DNA of 64,000 nt from Enoplosus armatus (taxonomy: Eukaryota; Chordata; Actinopteri; Centrarchiformes; Enoplosidae), in assembly GCF_043641665.1 (NCBI RefSeq), contig NC_092182.1, positions 22,629,241 through 22,693,240 of the forward strand, given 5' to 3'. Below are positions 1 to 13,214 of the stretch, one piece after another. The notes beneath the pieces are model-generated. The model did not search any database, had not been told where the DNA came from, and saw only the letters and a list, made by a program, of their open reading frames with translations. The position numbers and the translations under genes were made by a program. Every line of letters starts with the position of its first letter. The stretch's first letter is position 1.

Positions 1-2092
1 CCTTCATATTTGTAGTGTTCAAAGAATTCAGCTACTCTAACTAGATTAAAGGTGTTAATAAAAAAAATAGAGTGTTATTGTCATCACTGAATCGCCTTCA
101 ACAAACTAACAGTGTTGACAGTCACTGTGGATGAATGAACACGGCGGTGAACGCTCAACAAAGTCAACACTTCTCAGGTAGTGATTTGTAACTGTACATG
201 CGAGCTGAGCTCAGGAAGCATTGCGTGGAAGAGGAATCTGGATGACTGTTGATTTATTCGCGCCAAGAACACAATCTGCGCCCGTGGAGAAGGTCTTCTT
301 CTTTTGTAAACAGAAAGCTGGGAGCTGATGCGTTTTTCAATCAGAGTGATTTACTGTTTAATGACATGCTTCAGCTTCAAGAGCGTCAGCACCCGGCCGT
401 TGTAATCCACCACCCTCCCACAAGCCCACGCTGCTGTAGTGGATGGCAATCACGGGGTACCCTATCAGTGGGTCCTCATTCTGAAGGGCCTTAGGCATGT
501 GGAATTATCATGTCATTGGCGAGAAGAGTTGGAGCCAGGAAGGAAATGCAGCCAGCCTTCCCACATGGAGTTAGTCAGATACAGTGGTGTGTATGTCATT
601 GCCGCAGTTAGCTGGCCGACTAGAAAGCGATGAATCTCTGATCCCTCCATCCCACTCCTGCTTTTCGATCCTCAAGCCATCAATTAGAACTGCAAAATCA
701 GAATTGGTGCTTTTCCTTGTTTTTCCATTCTTGACTTGAAGCTATTTATTTACTTGATGGGCGGGTTTCATACATTTAGTCATATAATTTCAAAAGAATA
801 AACACTAACAGGGAAACAGGCCTATTTTTTCCCCACTCAGTGCATAACAAAACACACTTTTGGGAGTACAACATACGGCTTTCATGATAAAGACAGAGGA
901 TGACCACTGCTCCTAGCATGCAAGTGGCCCCCAGGGAGTTAGAGTACCAGACCTTCCATGGCCACACCATCAGGAAAAATGACACATACAGCCATGTCTG
1001 GTGTAGATTATCCAACCGGGAACTTGTGCACACAGGGATAAATGTGCCATTAGCTTGTGTGTTTCCTCTGGAGATTTGTAAAGCCTTTTGTAATCAGTGT
1101 GGGGAGTTTACCATGCATTAGTTTATTCACATTCCTGGAGTGTATGACAAACAGGGGACAAAATGTAGGTAACTTAAAAAAAGACCAATGCAACACTCTG
1201 CTCTCAGCACCAGTGCTAAACACTTCTATCACTGAGCTGCGATTACAACTGGCATATTTGATGGCCGTGAGATGCCAGTGAACGCACTAAAACGTAAAAA
1301 TCAGTGCGGTGACAAGTAGGATGTTTAGAACAATGGATGAAAAAAGAAAGAGGAAAAAAGAATAAGGTTTCTGACATGACAGCCGACTGAAAACAGCTTT
1401 ACATGTTGCTTGGGACAATGAGATCTGACAACAACCAGAGTAGAACAAACTCTGTTGGCATGCAAGTAAGGCAAACAAAAAACTGAACATTATTTAAACT
1501 CACAATTGCATTAACCTGATATTGTAAGCTAAAGAGAGCTTTTTTTTTGCTAAAAGGGCCCTCACTTCCATATGTCTGTGCTTTTGGATGAGTGCACACA
1601 AAGCCAATGATGGTGCTGAAGGGATGCTGTACTCTAATAGCAACTGCCGAGCTGAATAGATTTATTATAATGACATATCTAGTACATTTTATGAGAATAG
1701 AACCTTATGACATGTCAGTAGGAAAAAAATTTTTTTTTTTAGTTTTTAAGAGGATATTGCAAACCTGCATCACTCCCACGAGCTAAATATAGATCCATCT
1801 GCCTTCAAGCTTCATTATTGCAGCTGGAAATGATTTGTTATCATTGTTCTGCGGCTGCCAATCTCAATAATTTAGGGATGAATCAACCAATTTATTCTCA
1901 GGGAGGGCTGTATCTCTGCATTTTGAAAACACACTCAAAAACCCGTGCATCTACAAGCATGTGAAAGATATTAAGAGGTGAAAATGTGTCCAGACACGAT
2001 AAGAGGTTTTTATAACAGGGTTCCCCCTCAACTTCCGTGCCCCTCTATGGCCTAAGAGCAACACTTCCTGGAAATGTGAATGATGTGCTCAC
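1..2092. other. Non-coding stretch, no supported gene
   Basis: No open frame here has a recognisable domain together with convincing splice sites. A minus-strand frame near 355-498 reads like protein for about 25 residues but lacks good splice sites, and I did not accept it. The rest is AT-rich single-copy-looking sequence. Confidence 0.5.
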
Positions 2093-2330
2093 GACGGAAG
2101 ACTGTAGTGTCAGCCATTGTCTGCCTATCCCAATAAAAGTAAACTCCAGGAAGTGATGTTCCCTTCACAAAAAAGAGTGAGCTGGCCACCAGAGCTGCGT
2201 CCCAGGCGTCTCCCAAACAGTTGCGGTGAACAAAAGCGGTTTGTTTGAAGAACACTTGCATGTCTTGAACCTTTAACTTAGGGGACTCTGGCTGGTGCAC
2301 AGTGAGCAAGCAGAGCCTTCTGGCAAAGTG
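2093..2330 (-). CDS. Candidate internal exon, gene unknown
   Basis: On the minus strand a frame is open from an acceptor-like site (CACCCTGCAG, ending at 2331) to a donor-like site (GTGAGC, starting at 2092). It gives 79 codons plus one base: phase 0 in, phase 1 out. The peptide is mixed in composition and not low-complexity, with stretches such as KLKVQDMQVFFKQTAFVHR and GDAWDAALVASS that look like folded protein. I do not recognise the family. It lies about 1 kb downstream of another minus-strand candidate at 3335-3545, so both could belong to one gene. The phase is compatible only if that upstream exon uses its inner GTGAGT site. The frame runs on past the donor to a stop near 2052. A chance open frame or an exon relic is a real alternative. 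Confidence 0.3.
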
Positions 2331-3334
2331 CTGCAGGGTGACACACCAAGGTGTGGATCTGTCCTAGCTTTCAAAAACAGGCTACGTCAGCGGGGTAAAT
2401 ATAGCAGATAATGAGGTAAATGTGGGTCTTTTGAGCTGACGGTGAGGTTGTTTGTCCAGGAAATATTTGGATTTCACAGCATTACTGAAATTTTACTACT
2501 TTTTCATGAGACTGTTTTCTTGAATTTGGAAGGGCAACTGCAGGGACCAGTTCACTGTGTGTTTGAATTTAACTGGAATTTAAACAAACTTGGGAGTAAG
2601 CAGTGACAAGTTTTTGTATAAACTCTTCCTTGAATTATAGAGAGCAACATTTGAGCATAAAGTGACAGACAGGTGGTATGAGAAAATGACTTAGTGTTAG
2701 TGTTTTGTCCAGCATATCTGAAGTAAATCAGCTGCAGACATGAACTGAAGCGGCACGTGGCCAAAGTGTCTGCTCCGCTTGGAAGTGTTTATTTTGCCTG
2801 AAAAATTAAGTGGACACCTGCAGTAGAAACAAAAAATGTGTTCACAAATCCTGCCTCAACCCCTCAAAAAAGTAATTTTTCAAATAGCGTTTATGATTCT
2901 GTTCACTATTCTTTATTCCCATTTCTGTAAAAGCCTCTGGTACAATGAGTGTGGGTGTTTTACATGAAGTAAACACATTTAGAGCTGAGCATGAGTCACA
3001 GTCCAATTTTTTGTGACAAGCACACACACAAACACACAGGCATACAACACATGATAATAGATGGCTTGATACACAAATGAATAAATAAGTTTTCACATTC
3101 TTGAATGTAAAGAACATTGAACAAAATGATCTCAGGGTTTTCCTAAAAGCTGCTTAGCAGTTTGTTTGTATTTCTCCATTACTTAGTAATAAATACAACA
3201 AATAAATCTAGAGTTCAGAGGAATGAAATGTCGCAGAGCCTTGGAAATAGATATTCCAATCAGTTTTTAATAAGGTAAACCGGGACCTGGGTGCCATACT
3301 AATAAAGGCCTCAAAGATGTCATGATGCTGTTAC
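2331..3334. other. Non-coding, possible intron
   Basis: This stretch separates the two minus-strand exon candidates. It contains a short interrupted (CA)n tract near 3020-3040 and no ORF with recognisable features. It would be an intron if the flanking candidates are real. Confidence 0.4.
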
Positions 3335-3545
3335 CAAGGAAGCAAGTTGTCCCGGTAACCCAGAGACAGACTCACTAGGGTATCAATCACTGTTTGTGCA
3401 TTCAATCTGTAGACCTCTGCATCACCACAGGTCATGAGCAATGGCAGGAAACGAGGGAGGAGACGGGGGCAGTGTGGAGAAATGGCCATTCTGAATGTCA
3501 AACGGGTAGATTTGAGGAACGCATCCAGCATGCAGGGAACATAAA
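3335..3545 (-). CDS. Candidate internal exon, HEAT-like helical frame
   Basis: The minus strand carries an acceptor-like TTGACTCTGCAG ending at 3546, then 69 codons plus one split codon at each end, and a donor-like TTG|GTAACA with GT at 3334-3333. An inner site CTA|GTGAGT (near 3380) is a stronger donor and would end the exon in phase 0. The peptide has a leucine-rich amphipathic pattern, for example RLLPRFLPLLMTCGDAEVYR followed by LNAQTVIDTLVSL. This resembles an alpha-helical solenoid (HEAT/ARM) repeat pair, but that is an inference from pattern only. No gene identity is recognised. It is on the same strand as the candidate at 2093-2330. It could be a real exon, a relic, or a chance frame whose stop happens to overlap the donor. 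Confidence 0.35.
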
Positions 3546-6500
3546 CTGCAGAGTCAATTTATCATAGCAGAATTGCTGCAGTTATGAGAAGGCCATTTCA
3601 TGCTGTTTCAGTGACTATTCACAACATCTTTGAACTGGTTCGCACTTGTTTTCTCTACTTTGAAGCCTTACTCAACCTCTTCAGAAACACAATCTCCCAC
3701 TGGCTACTTTTTTTTTTTTTTACTCAAACAATTTTAGTGTCAAGGCCAAAAAGATGAGATCCAGTTTGCCAAACAGGAAAAAAGGAAGGAAGAAAAATCA
3801 TTGGGAAAGTGACCTCAATTACGATACTGATAATTGAGCGTACTGAGTTTGCCTAACAAACACTATCTGCAGGGCTGTGCTGGTGGATCTGCTAATTTCT
3901 AGTATTGTGCTATATATTTCTAACCAGTGGCCTTCAAAAGGAGTCTTCCTGCAGTTGTATCTTTATTTTATTTTTATTTTATTAGTATATTTTTAGCATA
4001 TTTATATATATTCAAAATCAGAAAATGGTACATGAGACAGGAAAACGAGATTCTGTCATCTTGCTGACATCATTTAAGGCCAGGGGAGTCGTGTTGTGCA
4101 TGATGCAATGGAGAACTGGAATGAATAATCTTCAATCTATGCTTACACAATCATCATACAGCTTAGTGGCAAGAGGATCAGTTTGAAAATTTTGTAAATG
4201 AAAGTAGGAATGAGTGAAGGGACAAAACCCACAGAAAAAAATATCTTATTTTTTGTGATCCTACTCTTTGATAAATCAAATTTGTAATGCACAAGGTGTG
4301 ACTGTGACACAAACTGCACCAGGGATCAATGAGATGATATGAGAGAAATACAGTTGGAGGACACTGAAACGTATCACTGTATGTATCTCTGGAAGTTCAA
4401 AAAGTGGCACATAAGCACATAATAGTTTTAGAGGATTCAAGGCATTGGGACATCAGCGATCAAAGTGATTATCGAAAGAAAACTGCAGGCTCGTCTAGCT
4501 GCTTCTTTTTTTAACAAAGCTTCAAATGATATACTGTAGGTTTTTCATTCATTGTAGTCAAATTACAAGTAGATAACCTAGATATATAGCATCAATGACG
4601 CTTTATGACTAGACTGCTGTCCTCTCCCCAGTGATCCGACTACTCTGTCTGTCTGCCTGTAAGCTAACTGGACTCTGAGTCCATCCACCTGTTAGCCCAG
4701 TGCCTCAGCACCAATCTGGCCCAGTGCAGAGGGCGTAATCCATGGTTGGATATTACATCAAAAGGCCTCAAACGCAAGTGGGGGTTTGTTCATCACTCAA
4801 GAGCCAAGCAAACTGGTAAGGGGGATAAAAATGAAACTCGCATGCCGATTTATCAGCACCGCGGTGAGGATTAAAGGACTGCCAGCCCCCTGCCTGCATC
4901 ACCAACCTACTGCCTGCATGCTTTGTTTCAGCAGCTTTTAAACCCCCTCTGTCTCTCAAGATGTGCTTCATCACTTCAGTAGAATCATGCCTTCGTCTGA
5001 CCAACATTGCTGGATAAAAAGTGCTGCAAAAGAGAAAGCGCATCCCTCTCCTTATTGATACAATTCACCTCTATGAAGGTACACAGGCATGTAGGTGAGG
5101 TGAGCAAAGCATCCTTTTTTTTTTCTTTTACAATTCAACCTTTACCATCAAACAAAGGAGAAAGGGGGCACACCCAAACCCAATTACAAGCTTTGTTTTG
5201 TATAGAGGGCTGAGGGGGAGGAGGCCACATGACTGCTGATAAAGAAAAAAAACAAAACAACACACATCTCCACCCCCACCCACTTTCATTTTCTGTCATT
5301 TTTTTTACCCCAACACAGTCGTGCTGGCACTACCATGTCTTTGTACTATTTTGAATTACATCCCATTTTTTTAAACTAAAATCCACATAAAGTAACTACT
5401 CAGCTCAGCACCAGAATTATTCATTGCAGGGTGGGGTGGGGTGGTGAGCAGACCTGTATTAAAAACTGCCAGAAGAGGAGACAGCTGTCCCAGCCCACGT
5501 TCTTATGTGATCTCTGCTTAGGGAGCAGGCTGGTATTCCAAAGCCCCATCTGAAAACAAATTAAAGAGGATTAGAGGCTGCCACTGCAGCTCCTCTCCTC
5601 TCTGTTCCCGGGAATAGAGTGTCCTGCTGGCCAAAATGGTGACCTTCACACTGACTTCCTGTCCTGTGTACAGGTGCACCACATTAAACATTAAGGTCAT
5701 AGGATGTATTCAGCAAAAATGTCACCATGAGTACCTTGAAGGTAGAAGGGTCAAAAAGATTACATGACCAGCTAAATAAATGGGTGAATGTGTTCAAGTA
5801 TCGATGTTTACTTCTTAAAAAATGGGGGGAAAAAACATGTTTGGACATTAACACATTTTTTGCTGCGTTGGCTCGGTACTCCCACACATTATATTTGAAA
5901 TTAAATGACTATGTGGTTAAAGTGCTGAATCGCAGCATTAATCTTAGGCTGTTTACATCCACATCAGATGAAAAGTCCAGGATACTCTAGTGAAACTTTG
6001 CCAGGACTTACTGAAGCCATCTTTATGTCTTGTTTCAAAGTGGTCTTCAGCCAGTAAAACATCTGCTTGGCTGACCTGGCCAGACAAGAACAGTCTACTG
6101 TCAGGCCATTAAAAAACGTGTTGGTTGCCTTGTCTGAGTGTTGAGGATCATTATTCCACTGAATTATCTTAAAAAGTTGGGGGGGGGTCAATGTATTAAA
6201 TGAGCTTGCATGAGTTGTGCACTGTTCACCTCAAACACCCTTAATAATGAAGGTTAACAATTTATCTTCACAGTCATTGTTTGATGTCAAGTCTAATGTG
6301 CTGGAATAGGCAAAAACAGAAATTATGTAACTGTCAAAATATTTACTGACTGCGCAGTGCATTTCCATAATCATCTTTTCACTTTAGATCTAACAGCTAC
6401 AGCTGCTGGCAGCATATTGTATGTCAATTTGATAAAATGTTAATTTGCTGTGACTTTCAATTAACTGCAAGTTTCAAAAGAATAGACTATCAAAAGTAAA

Positions 6501-6549
6501 AACACGAAAAACCTTGATAACTTATGTAAGTACACATTTGTACTATTTA
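3546..6549. other. Non-coding stretch, no supported gene
   Basis: This holds a T-run at about 3710-3721 and AT-rich low-complexity sequence near 3960-4010. A minus-strand frame at 5518-5700 sits before a good acceptor-like site (GTTTTCAG near 5550), but no matching donor was found and it was not accepted. Nothing else is supportable. Confidence 0.5.
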
Positions 6550-6945
6550 CTGGATGATATAGTCACAAAATTTGGCATAGACATTCATGGTTCCCAGAGG
6601 ATGAATCCTAATGACCGTGAGATTGACATTTGTGGTTTTGAGTGAAATGTCACAACAACTATTGGATGGATTGCCATGAAATTTGGTACACACATTTATG
6701 TCACCAACAGAATGCACTGAATAATAACATTTCAATTTGTCCTGTACTTAAATTTATGACCAAATACCAGCAAAACTAATGACATCCATCAGCCTCACTG
6801 TGCTTTACTTGGTGCAAGTTAGCCAATTGAGAAGCATACCTGCTAAACATCAGCATGTTAGCATGGTCATTGTGGGCATTTAGGCATCCTGATGTTAGCA
6901 TTTAGCTCAAAGCACCACTGCGCTGAAGTGCAGTCTCTTGTCACT
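6550..6945 (+). mobile_element. High-copy teleost interspersed repeat
   Basis: The sequence contains ACTATTGGATGGATTGCCAT followed by GAAATTTGGTACACACATT, and later TACCTGCTAAACATCAGCAT with repeated GTTAGCAT motifs. I recognise these as part of a very common percomorph interspersed repeat. Inside it, two related segments (near 6570-6600 and 6678-6710, each holding AAATTTGG then ACATT.ATG) show an internal tandem duplication. No coding capacity is visible. The class (non-LTR tail or non-autonomous element) is not settled from this copy. Confidence 0.7.
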
Positions 6946-9051
6946 CTATCAGCTTCAAAAACATTGTCATATCAGCTAAGCACAGACAGCAAAGGCATGG
7001 CACTAAACGTGACGCTACTGAACAGTCTCATAGGGCTGATGCAATGATTTCATAACTGCTCCACTGTACTCATCCTGTACTGTATGACTTTACCTTCTGT
7101 TTGAAGAAGGGTTTTTTTTGGCGTAGGCCAATGTCAGTCCCTCTTCAAGGCTGCCTGCTGTCGTCTTTGACTGAACCAAGGGCGTTTTTACTGATTAGAC
7201 AGACACTGGTTTGATCATCTTTCAACATTGTTCCCCCCCGTGGCTACAGTTACACCTAGCATTAATCAGTCTTCATTAACTCTGGTATAATTCTGCTGTC
7301 ATTTTACCTGCCTATATGTCCCCTCCCACTGCTAGCTAGTGGCAGGTAGGACAGTCAAAGGAGCCACGTTGTCTATCCTGCGGCTATTTCCCTTTAGTCA
7401 TTTTCAGATCTCGCTGGAAATGTGGAGTCATAAAGCTCAGCTGGGGGGGCACTGGCAGTGAGATGGATGTCAGGATCTACGGATCAGAGTAGGCATATTT
7501 TGGATTTATATGGCACTGGATAAAATGATAAAAGCTTCACAAGATCAGTGTGATTCCATCCATTCATTACAATGACAAGCAGGGGTGTTTTTGGGCAAGG
7601 CCTAGCAACATACATCTCCCTGATTATCAGTATACTGCCGTTGTCCTGATGTCAAGCGTTTCGAAGCTCTCGTGCCTGGAGGCGTGGCTCATCCAGTGGA
7701 AACATTGCCATAAACTGGAATGACCCAACTATCCCTAAGGGCATCTATTCTGTTTAAGATCCTTAAGGGAAAGAGAGATAGCTGAGGACAGGAAGAAAAT
7801 GGTGGAGAATTACATTTATAGATTCTCTGAAAGTGTACAAGACTTAATGGGAGATTTTAGAAAATTACACAATTTCATCTAATCTCACTACCTCCTTTAT
7901 GCTTCTAAATTATTTCTCCAATTGTGCACTCCTGTATGGCTTAATGGGTTATTGTCATCTCATCCACTTCTTTGAGCTGATGTATTTCTATAGTGGAATG
8001 AAAGAAACATGGCAGTCTGAGGAAAAGAAAGTGGGTGGAACAGAGAGAGAGAGAGAGCCCAACCTATCACTCGTCTTGAGTGAGGGGAAGTAGGAAGCAT
8101 TGGTATTCACAGCAGTCCCTCCATTTTGGATCTCGTTCGCTACTTGGCTGCGGCCAACTGCAGCTCTGACACATGCACATCTCCCCCTCACACTGTTAGT
8201 AAAAGAGCTACTGTGTTAATTGGGCTAAACTGTGTTAGGGACGGGAGGGGAAATTAATGCACGGCTGTAAACAGGCATGGATGAATCACATCTGTCAGGT
8301 TTATGAGATCAAAGAAGACGTACGGTGCATGTGTCTCTAGCCTTTTATTTCCTGTGCACATCTGGTGAACTGGGCAACAGGCTGTACTTAATGAAAAGCA
8401 GCTAAGTGAAAATCACTATGTTTACTCTATATTGCAAATCACACTTCTGCTTCTAAAACTATGTGTGGTTTCTCTCCTTCACCGTGTTGTCTCGCTGGTT
8501 GAATTCCACATGGACCTGCCTTTGAGGTACACAGACTCAGCTTCAAAACTATGAAAGAAAGCCAAGTTGAAAAATCTGAGGAATCTACTACGCAAAAAGT
8601 ACTAAACAAAAAGGTTGGGCACAAGTTATAATCCACACCAGCCGAGGCTCAAATAGTAAATTCAGGTAATTCTCAGCATTTGTAACATGTTTGGAGTGGC
8701 ATCAAAGATCGCATCATGTACATTTAACCAATTCATCAGGTGAGTTCAATCAAACAGTGAAAATAATGATTAAAAAATAATATACACTATTTGTCAAAAA
8801 ACAGCACACTCGTGTCTGCACCATACTTGTAAGCCTACATTACCTGTTTTTTTTTTACTGATTGCAGAGCAGATAACTGATCCTCAGAAAAGCCAAGGTA
8901 AAGTCCTCAGTCAACCACTACAGGAGACGGATCAATAAGTCATATGAAAGCCACCCTGGCATCTTTACTTCGCCTGTAGCCACGTAACCATCAGACACAG
9001 CTGTAAAATAACTGTACCATTATTTCTGTGCTCTGCTCCCTGTCTCTGAGT

Positions 9052-9052
<1 letters not shown>

Positions 9053-9082
<30 letters not shown>
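9053..9082. repeat. (CA)15 microsatellite
   Basis: An uninterrupted CA dinucleotide tract of about 30 bp. Confidence 0.95.
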
Positions 9083-9085
<3 letters not shown>

Positions 9086-12000
9086 TTATATTGGTACAAA
9101 TCAAATTAATATTTGAACTATCACAACACAGGTGGTGTCATGAAGCCAATCAATCCTAAGTAGTAGCAATTCACTTACATGTTCATCAGTATTTGCCAAT
9201 GAACTCGGTACCGTCAAGGATGATTTTGATTTTATTAATCAATTAATGGGGCTATTCTGTTGATTGCAAAAGTAGCAAAAGCTTTATAACTGCTTTACCA
9301 CTCCAAGGACCTCTCTAAAAATTACAGAGGCAGTGCTGAAACAAGGTATCCTTCGGGAGCTAAGCTGAAATGAAGAGCAAAACGATGCCCACTAAGTGTC
9401 AAACTGTGAGGTGTGAAATGTTTTTCGTTCTGGCCTCTATGAGCTGAATTTATTTCCATGCAGCAAATGGCATTATATGGTGTTTTACTGTATAATAATC
9501 GTATTCATATATAACAAAAACTAGGCTGATCTATATGCAATATATACACACAGTGTATACTCCTTTTAGTAATTCACAATGACTAAAACAAGTATGTTAG
9601 TCTTGCTGAAAAGGCGCAGCATAGAAAAAGGCCAACGCAATTTGGATCCTATAATTGTGTGATGGTGTGATAAAAATGAAAATCATCACAATCTGGACAG
9701 CTCAAACTGCAACTGTCCCATACTTGGGTGAGTAGAGGTGTAAACTGGTCAATAGAAAATAGCTTAAAAGCTTTTTTTACAACAACTTCAAAAGACAATA
9801 TTATTCCTGACAGCTCCTTTCACGCCTCCGAGAAGGCAATAATTGTGTGTAGCGAGTGCGATGAGGGAATTTCAGCCACAGACGACAGGTACATGTGTCA
9901 CACAGATAGAGGCTGCTAAACGCTTGGATACTTTTTCTGGTTACTCTCACACTATTTTATTTGACTTGTGTTTGTGCACGCAATTATCTATCTTTGTTCT
10001 TTCTTTCTTGTGTGTCAAAAATAATTGAATTTGTTTGCAACAATATATATACATCTGCCAGGGGGGAAAAAACAGTAAATCCCTTTAAATAACCACCGAC
10101 AAGCACACAAGCAATCCTGCGACCATGCTAATTGCTAGGAGGATCAGGATGGCAACATCCTGCTCAGCATGTCTGCCTTCCAGTGCCATGTATGCCCGTC
10201 CCTCACTGCTGTGACGGACAGGCACTACCCCCCCTGCGCACCAGAGAATGCAACAACACTCACAACATCTTCAAGTCATTATTCACATAACTTCATTTGT
10301 AACACACTACTGTAAATATTACTGGACAGAAGCAGACGGTGTGTCACATTAACGTATATTAATACACAGATATAGTGTTAACTGTTAACTGCTTAATGGC
10401 TTGTGTCTTATGTCTTTCTGTCAAATATGCATATTTTGATTGCATGTACTGTATGTTACTGTGTGTCTATGCTCATGTTAACAGTAGGTGTGATTGTTTA
10501 ATCACAAGCCAGTGTGGGTGAGAAGGATGGGTGTTCGTTGAGACAGAGTAGTGAAGGCATAAAGCTAAATGATGGAAATCCCTGCTGTCACCCAGGGTCC
10601 CTGCAGCATGTTCACTCAGGATGCTCATCTGTCTCAGCTTCCCACTTTAGCAAAGCACTCTGAAGAGGGAACACGAGAGGCATCCTTGGCAAAACCCTGA
10701 ACCTGTCCACAAGGTCAGCTATCCCACCAGGGCCCTGGGTTACCGTCATGGGGGACTGGAGCAATCAGGTGTTAACATCTGCACCAAGGGAGCCTCCACT
10801 TCTGTAAGGCTCCAGCACCAAAGGCAATGAGGATTGTACTGTGGCTTGAAAAGCTGCAGAGAGCAATGCTGGTCAATACCTTGATGAGGGAGCAGATTCA
10901 AAACACAATTCTGTGAATCTAACATTGACATTCCCTGTGAAAAGAACCCACAGACAAAATATCGGTGAACAGATCCGACAATATACAATATTTAAGCAGT
11001 TCAATCCACAAAGCTGCTAAAGACACGATTTTTATGTAAACCAACACCTCACCTAGACCACAGAGACGGCTGCATTAGGGAACTGTCTCATTCCTCTAAT
11101 TTAGATGCTGAAGATACACCATATTTGCACAAAAACAGCATGGCAATGTACATTTCTCTGTCCGAAGAAAGAAACAAATTTAACTTTATCATTTCGTAAA
11201 GAAAATTGGTAAACACCATCTTAGTGACCATACATAGGTTTAAGTTTGCAAAAATATCTATCAAGTTGGTCTTTTAAATTGCATAAAATGCCTTAACGCT
11301 TTAAATTTAAATTTTGCACCTTCAAATCCTCCTCATGCTTCAAACTGGTTGCAGACACAGACCGTTGCACAAATACAGTGATGCTCTGTGAAAAGTGTGT
11401 AACTGCGTGAGCCTGGTGATGGTTGCCGGGGTGCCGGAGAAGACAGAGGCCCTGTCATACATCGCCTTTGTTCTCAACCTGTTTCTTTCCAAAGTTGTTC
11501 TACTTGTCTGCAAAGTCACAGTTCACATACAGCTGTCTGAATAAAAAATGACGCCACATTTTCAAGTCTCTTCTCATTTTACTTATTCATTTGATTTTTC
11601 ATCTAATTATTATTCAATGATGGCCCCGCTCTCTCAATGACAGGTGATATGCTGTGTCCCAAATATCAATTTTAATGTTGTTCACTAGCTACAAACACAT
11701 CACAGTGACTCATGGGTTTTAATAGATTATTTTGTGAGCTGTCAAGTCCAGGGCCTGTAATAATGTGACAACGGCTCATTGACTTTTAATAGGATGCAAT
11801 TTGAGCTGAAACTCAGTGTTTAGAGCAGCAAAGTGGAGGAAGACAGCAGAGTGATGCCCCCGATTCCCTTAACTTGTGATGTTTCCTTGGGTTTTAAATG
11901 TGGTGGAAGGAGGGGAGAAAGGAAACAGTCAATGAAGCTGTAAATCTCCAGAAAATGCTAAAGGGGGCCGACACAAAGAGCGAGCAAACCTCGACTTGTA

Positions 12001-12563
12001 ACGCAGGAGAGAGGCATCAAAGTCATTCAATGACAAGAAGACAGATGCAATAAATATTAGCTTTGAGCAGCATGTGATGTTGGATGATGACACGAAGCTG
12101 TCCGATAAGGCTGTCGCTCAGTCACCGATTGAGTTTGTAAATGCTGTACATGGATGTGTGACCTATGGATGAACTGAGGGTTTTTTTGCTTAGATGAAGA
12201 CGAAAATGACAAAGAGATTGTTGGTGTCAAACGGAGAGGTGGAGGGAGCTGGAGAGGGGTGGGATAAAACAGGCTGATTTTGACATTGCCTTTTCTGACA
12301 TTCATGATGCCTAAAGGACACAGTGAGCATCCAGCGTCCTCCTCCCCTGTCGTTTTATGACAAGCTCAGACACTCCACAATCTGGTGGCGCCCAGGTACC
12401 ATCACTCCAGTCATTATCTCGCAAAACCCATTCCATTTGACCTCTGCAGTTGATGCGGATTATTCACGATAGGAAGAGCTCCAACATGCACCTCAGCTCT
12501 GGTGAAGGAGACACAGGAGCAGAAGACAGCGTAAGTGAGTGAATGACAGAAAGAGGGAGGGAG

Positions 12564-12566
<3 letters not shown>

Positions 12567-12594
<28 letters not shown>
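12567..12594. repeat. (GA)14 microsatellite
   Basis: A GA tract of about 28 bp with GAGACGGA-type variants on both sides, giving a wider purine-rich block from about 12,548 to 12,625. Confidence 0.9.
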
Positions 12595-13195
12595 CGGAGC
12601 CAAAGACCAGAGACAAGGAGACAATAAGTTTAAAGAGACAAAGCGATGAAGAGTTTAACAACTCAGGGGAGACGGATCGCATGCGTGTGGTGCACCTCCA
12701 TTAAATACCGTGGTCACCTTCAAACAAAAATAAAATGACCGCTGTGTGTCTCCACCCCATGGCCAACACCCCTCCTGCTTTCTCATTAGAGCATAAGTAT
12801 AGCTCTAATGAGCAGGAAAAAGCCTCTGTGTTGTGGACAAGATGAATGAATGCAAGGGGCCACTTCCCACCCCTCTGCCTGACGCTGGGGTGGTGTGTCA
12901 ACGTCTCTGTGTTCCATAGGAGGGAGTGTTCTGGTGAGTCCTTCAGGACCAAAGGGCCCTAAGAGGCCCTAATTACATCATTCAGCTAATTATCCACAAA
13001 GCTGTTGTCATGGATAGCTATTTAGTTTGGGTAAAAGCCTCACTGAAGAGAAAGGAGGAACCTTAAGGAAAGGTATCCGGATTATCTCTTTGTGTCAGAG
13101 AGACTTTTGTTATTTTGTAAGATATGTTGGCAAATCTTTGTAGTGTAATGCAGTGAGAAATATTGTTCATCCAGTACACTGTGACTGGCATATTT

Positions 13196-13214
13196 AGAGG
13201 TCTAAAAGACCTCT
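13196..13214. promoter_or_regulatory. Inverted AGGTCT half-sites, spacing 3
   Basis: AGAGGTCT and AGACCTCT form 8-bp inverted arms around AAA. The arrangement (hexamer, three bases, inverted hexamer) matches an IR3 steroid-receptor element, with AGGTCT in place of the oestrogen-type AGGTCA. A chance palindrome is quite possible, and no gene lies nearby. Confidence 0.25.

Noticed and set aside
355..498. Minus-strand 48-codon frame containing protein-like DPLIGYPVIAIHYSSVGLWE
   Set aside because: The stop codons just upstream, weak acceptor (CCCTTCAG) and lack of a good donor give no exon model, and no family was recognised.
5518..5700. Minus-strand frame with TGQEVSVKVTILASRTLYS, next to a good TTTTCAG acceptor
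   Set aside because: The acceptor lies inside the frame and the sequence after it stops within ten codons. No donor pairs with the upstream part.
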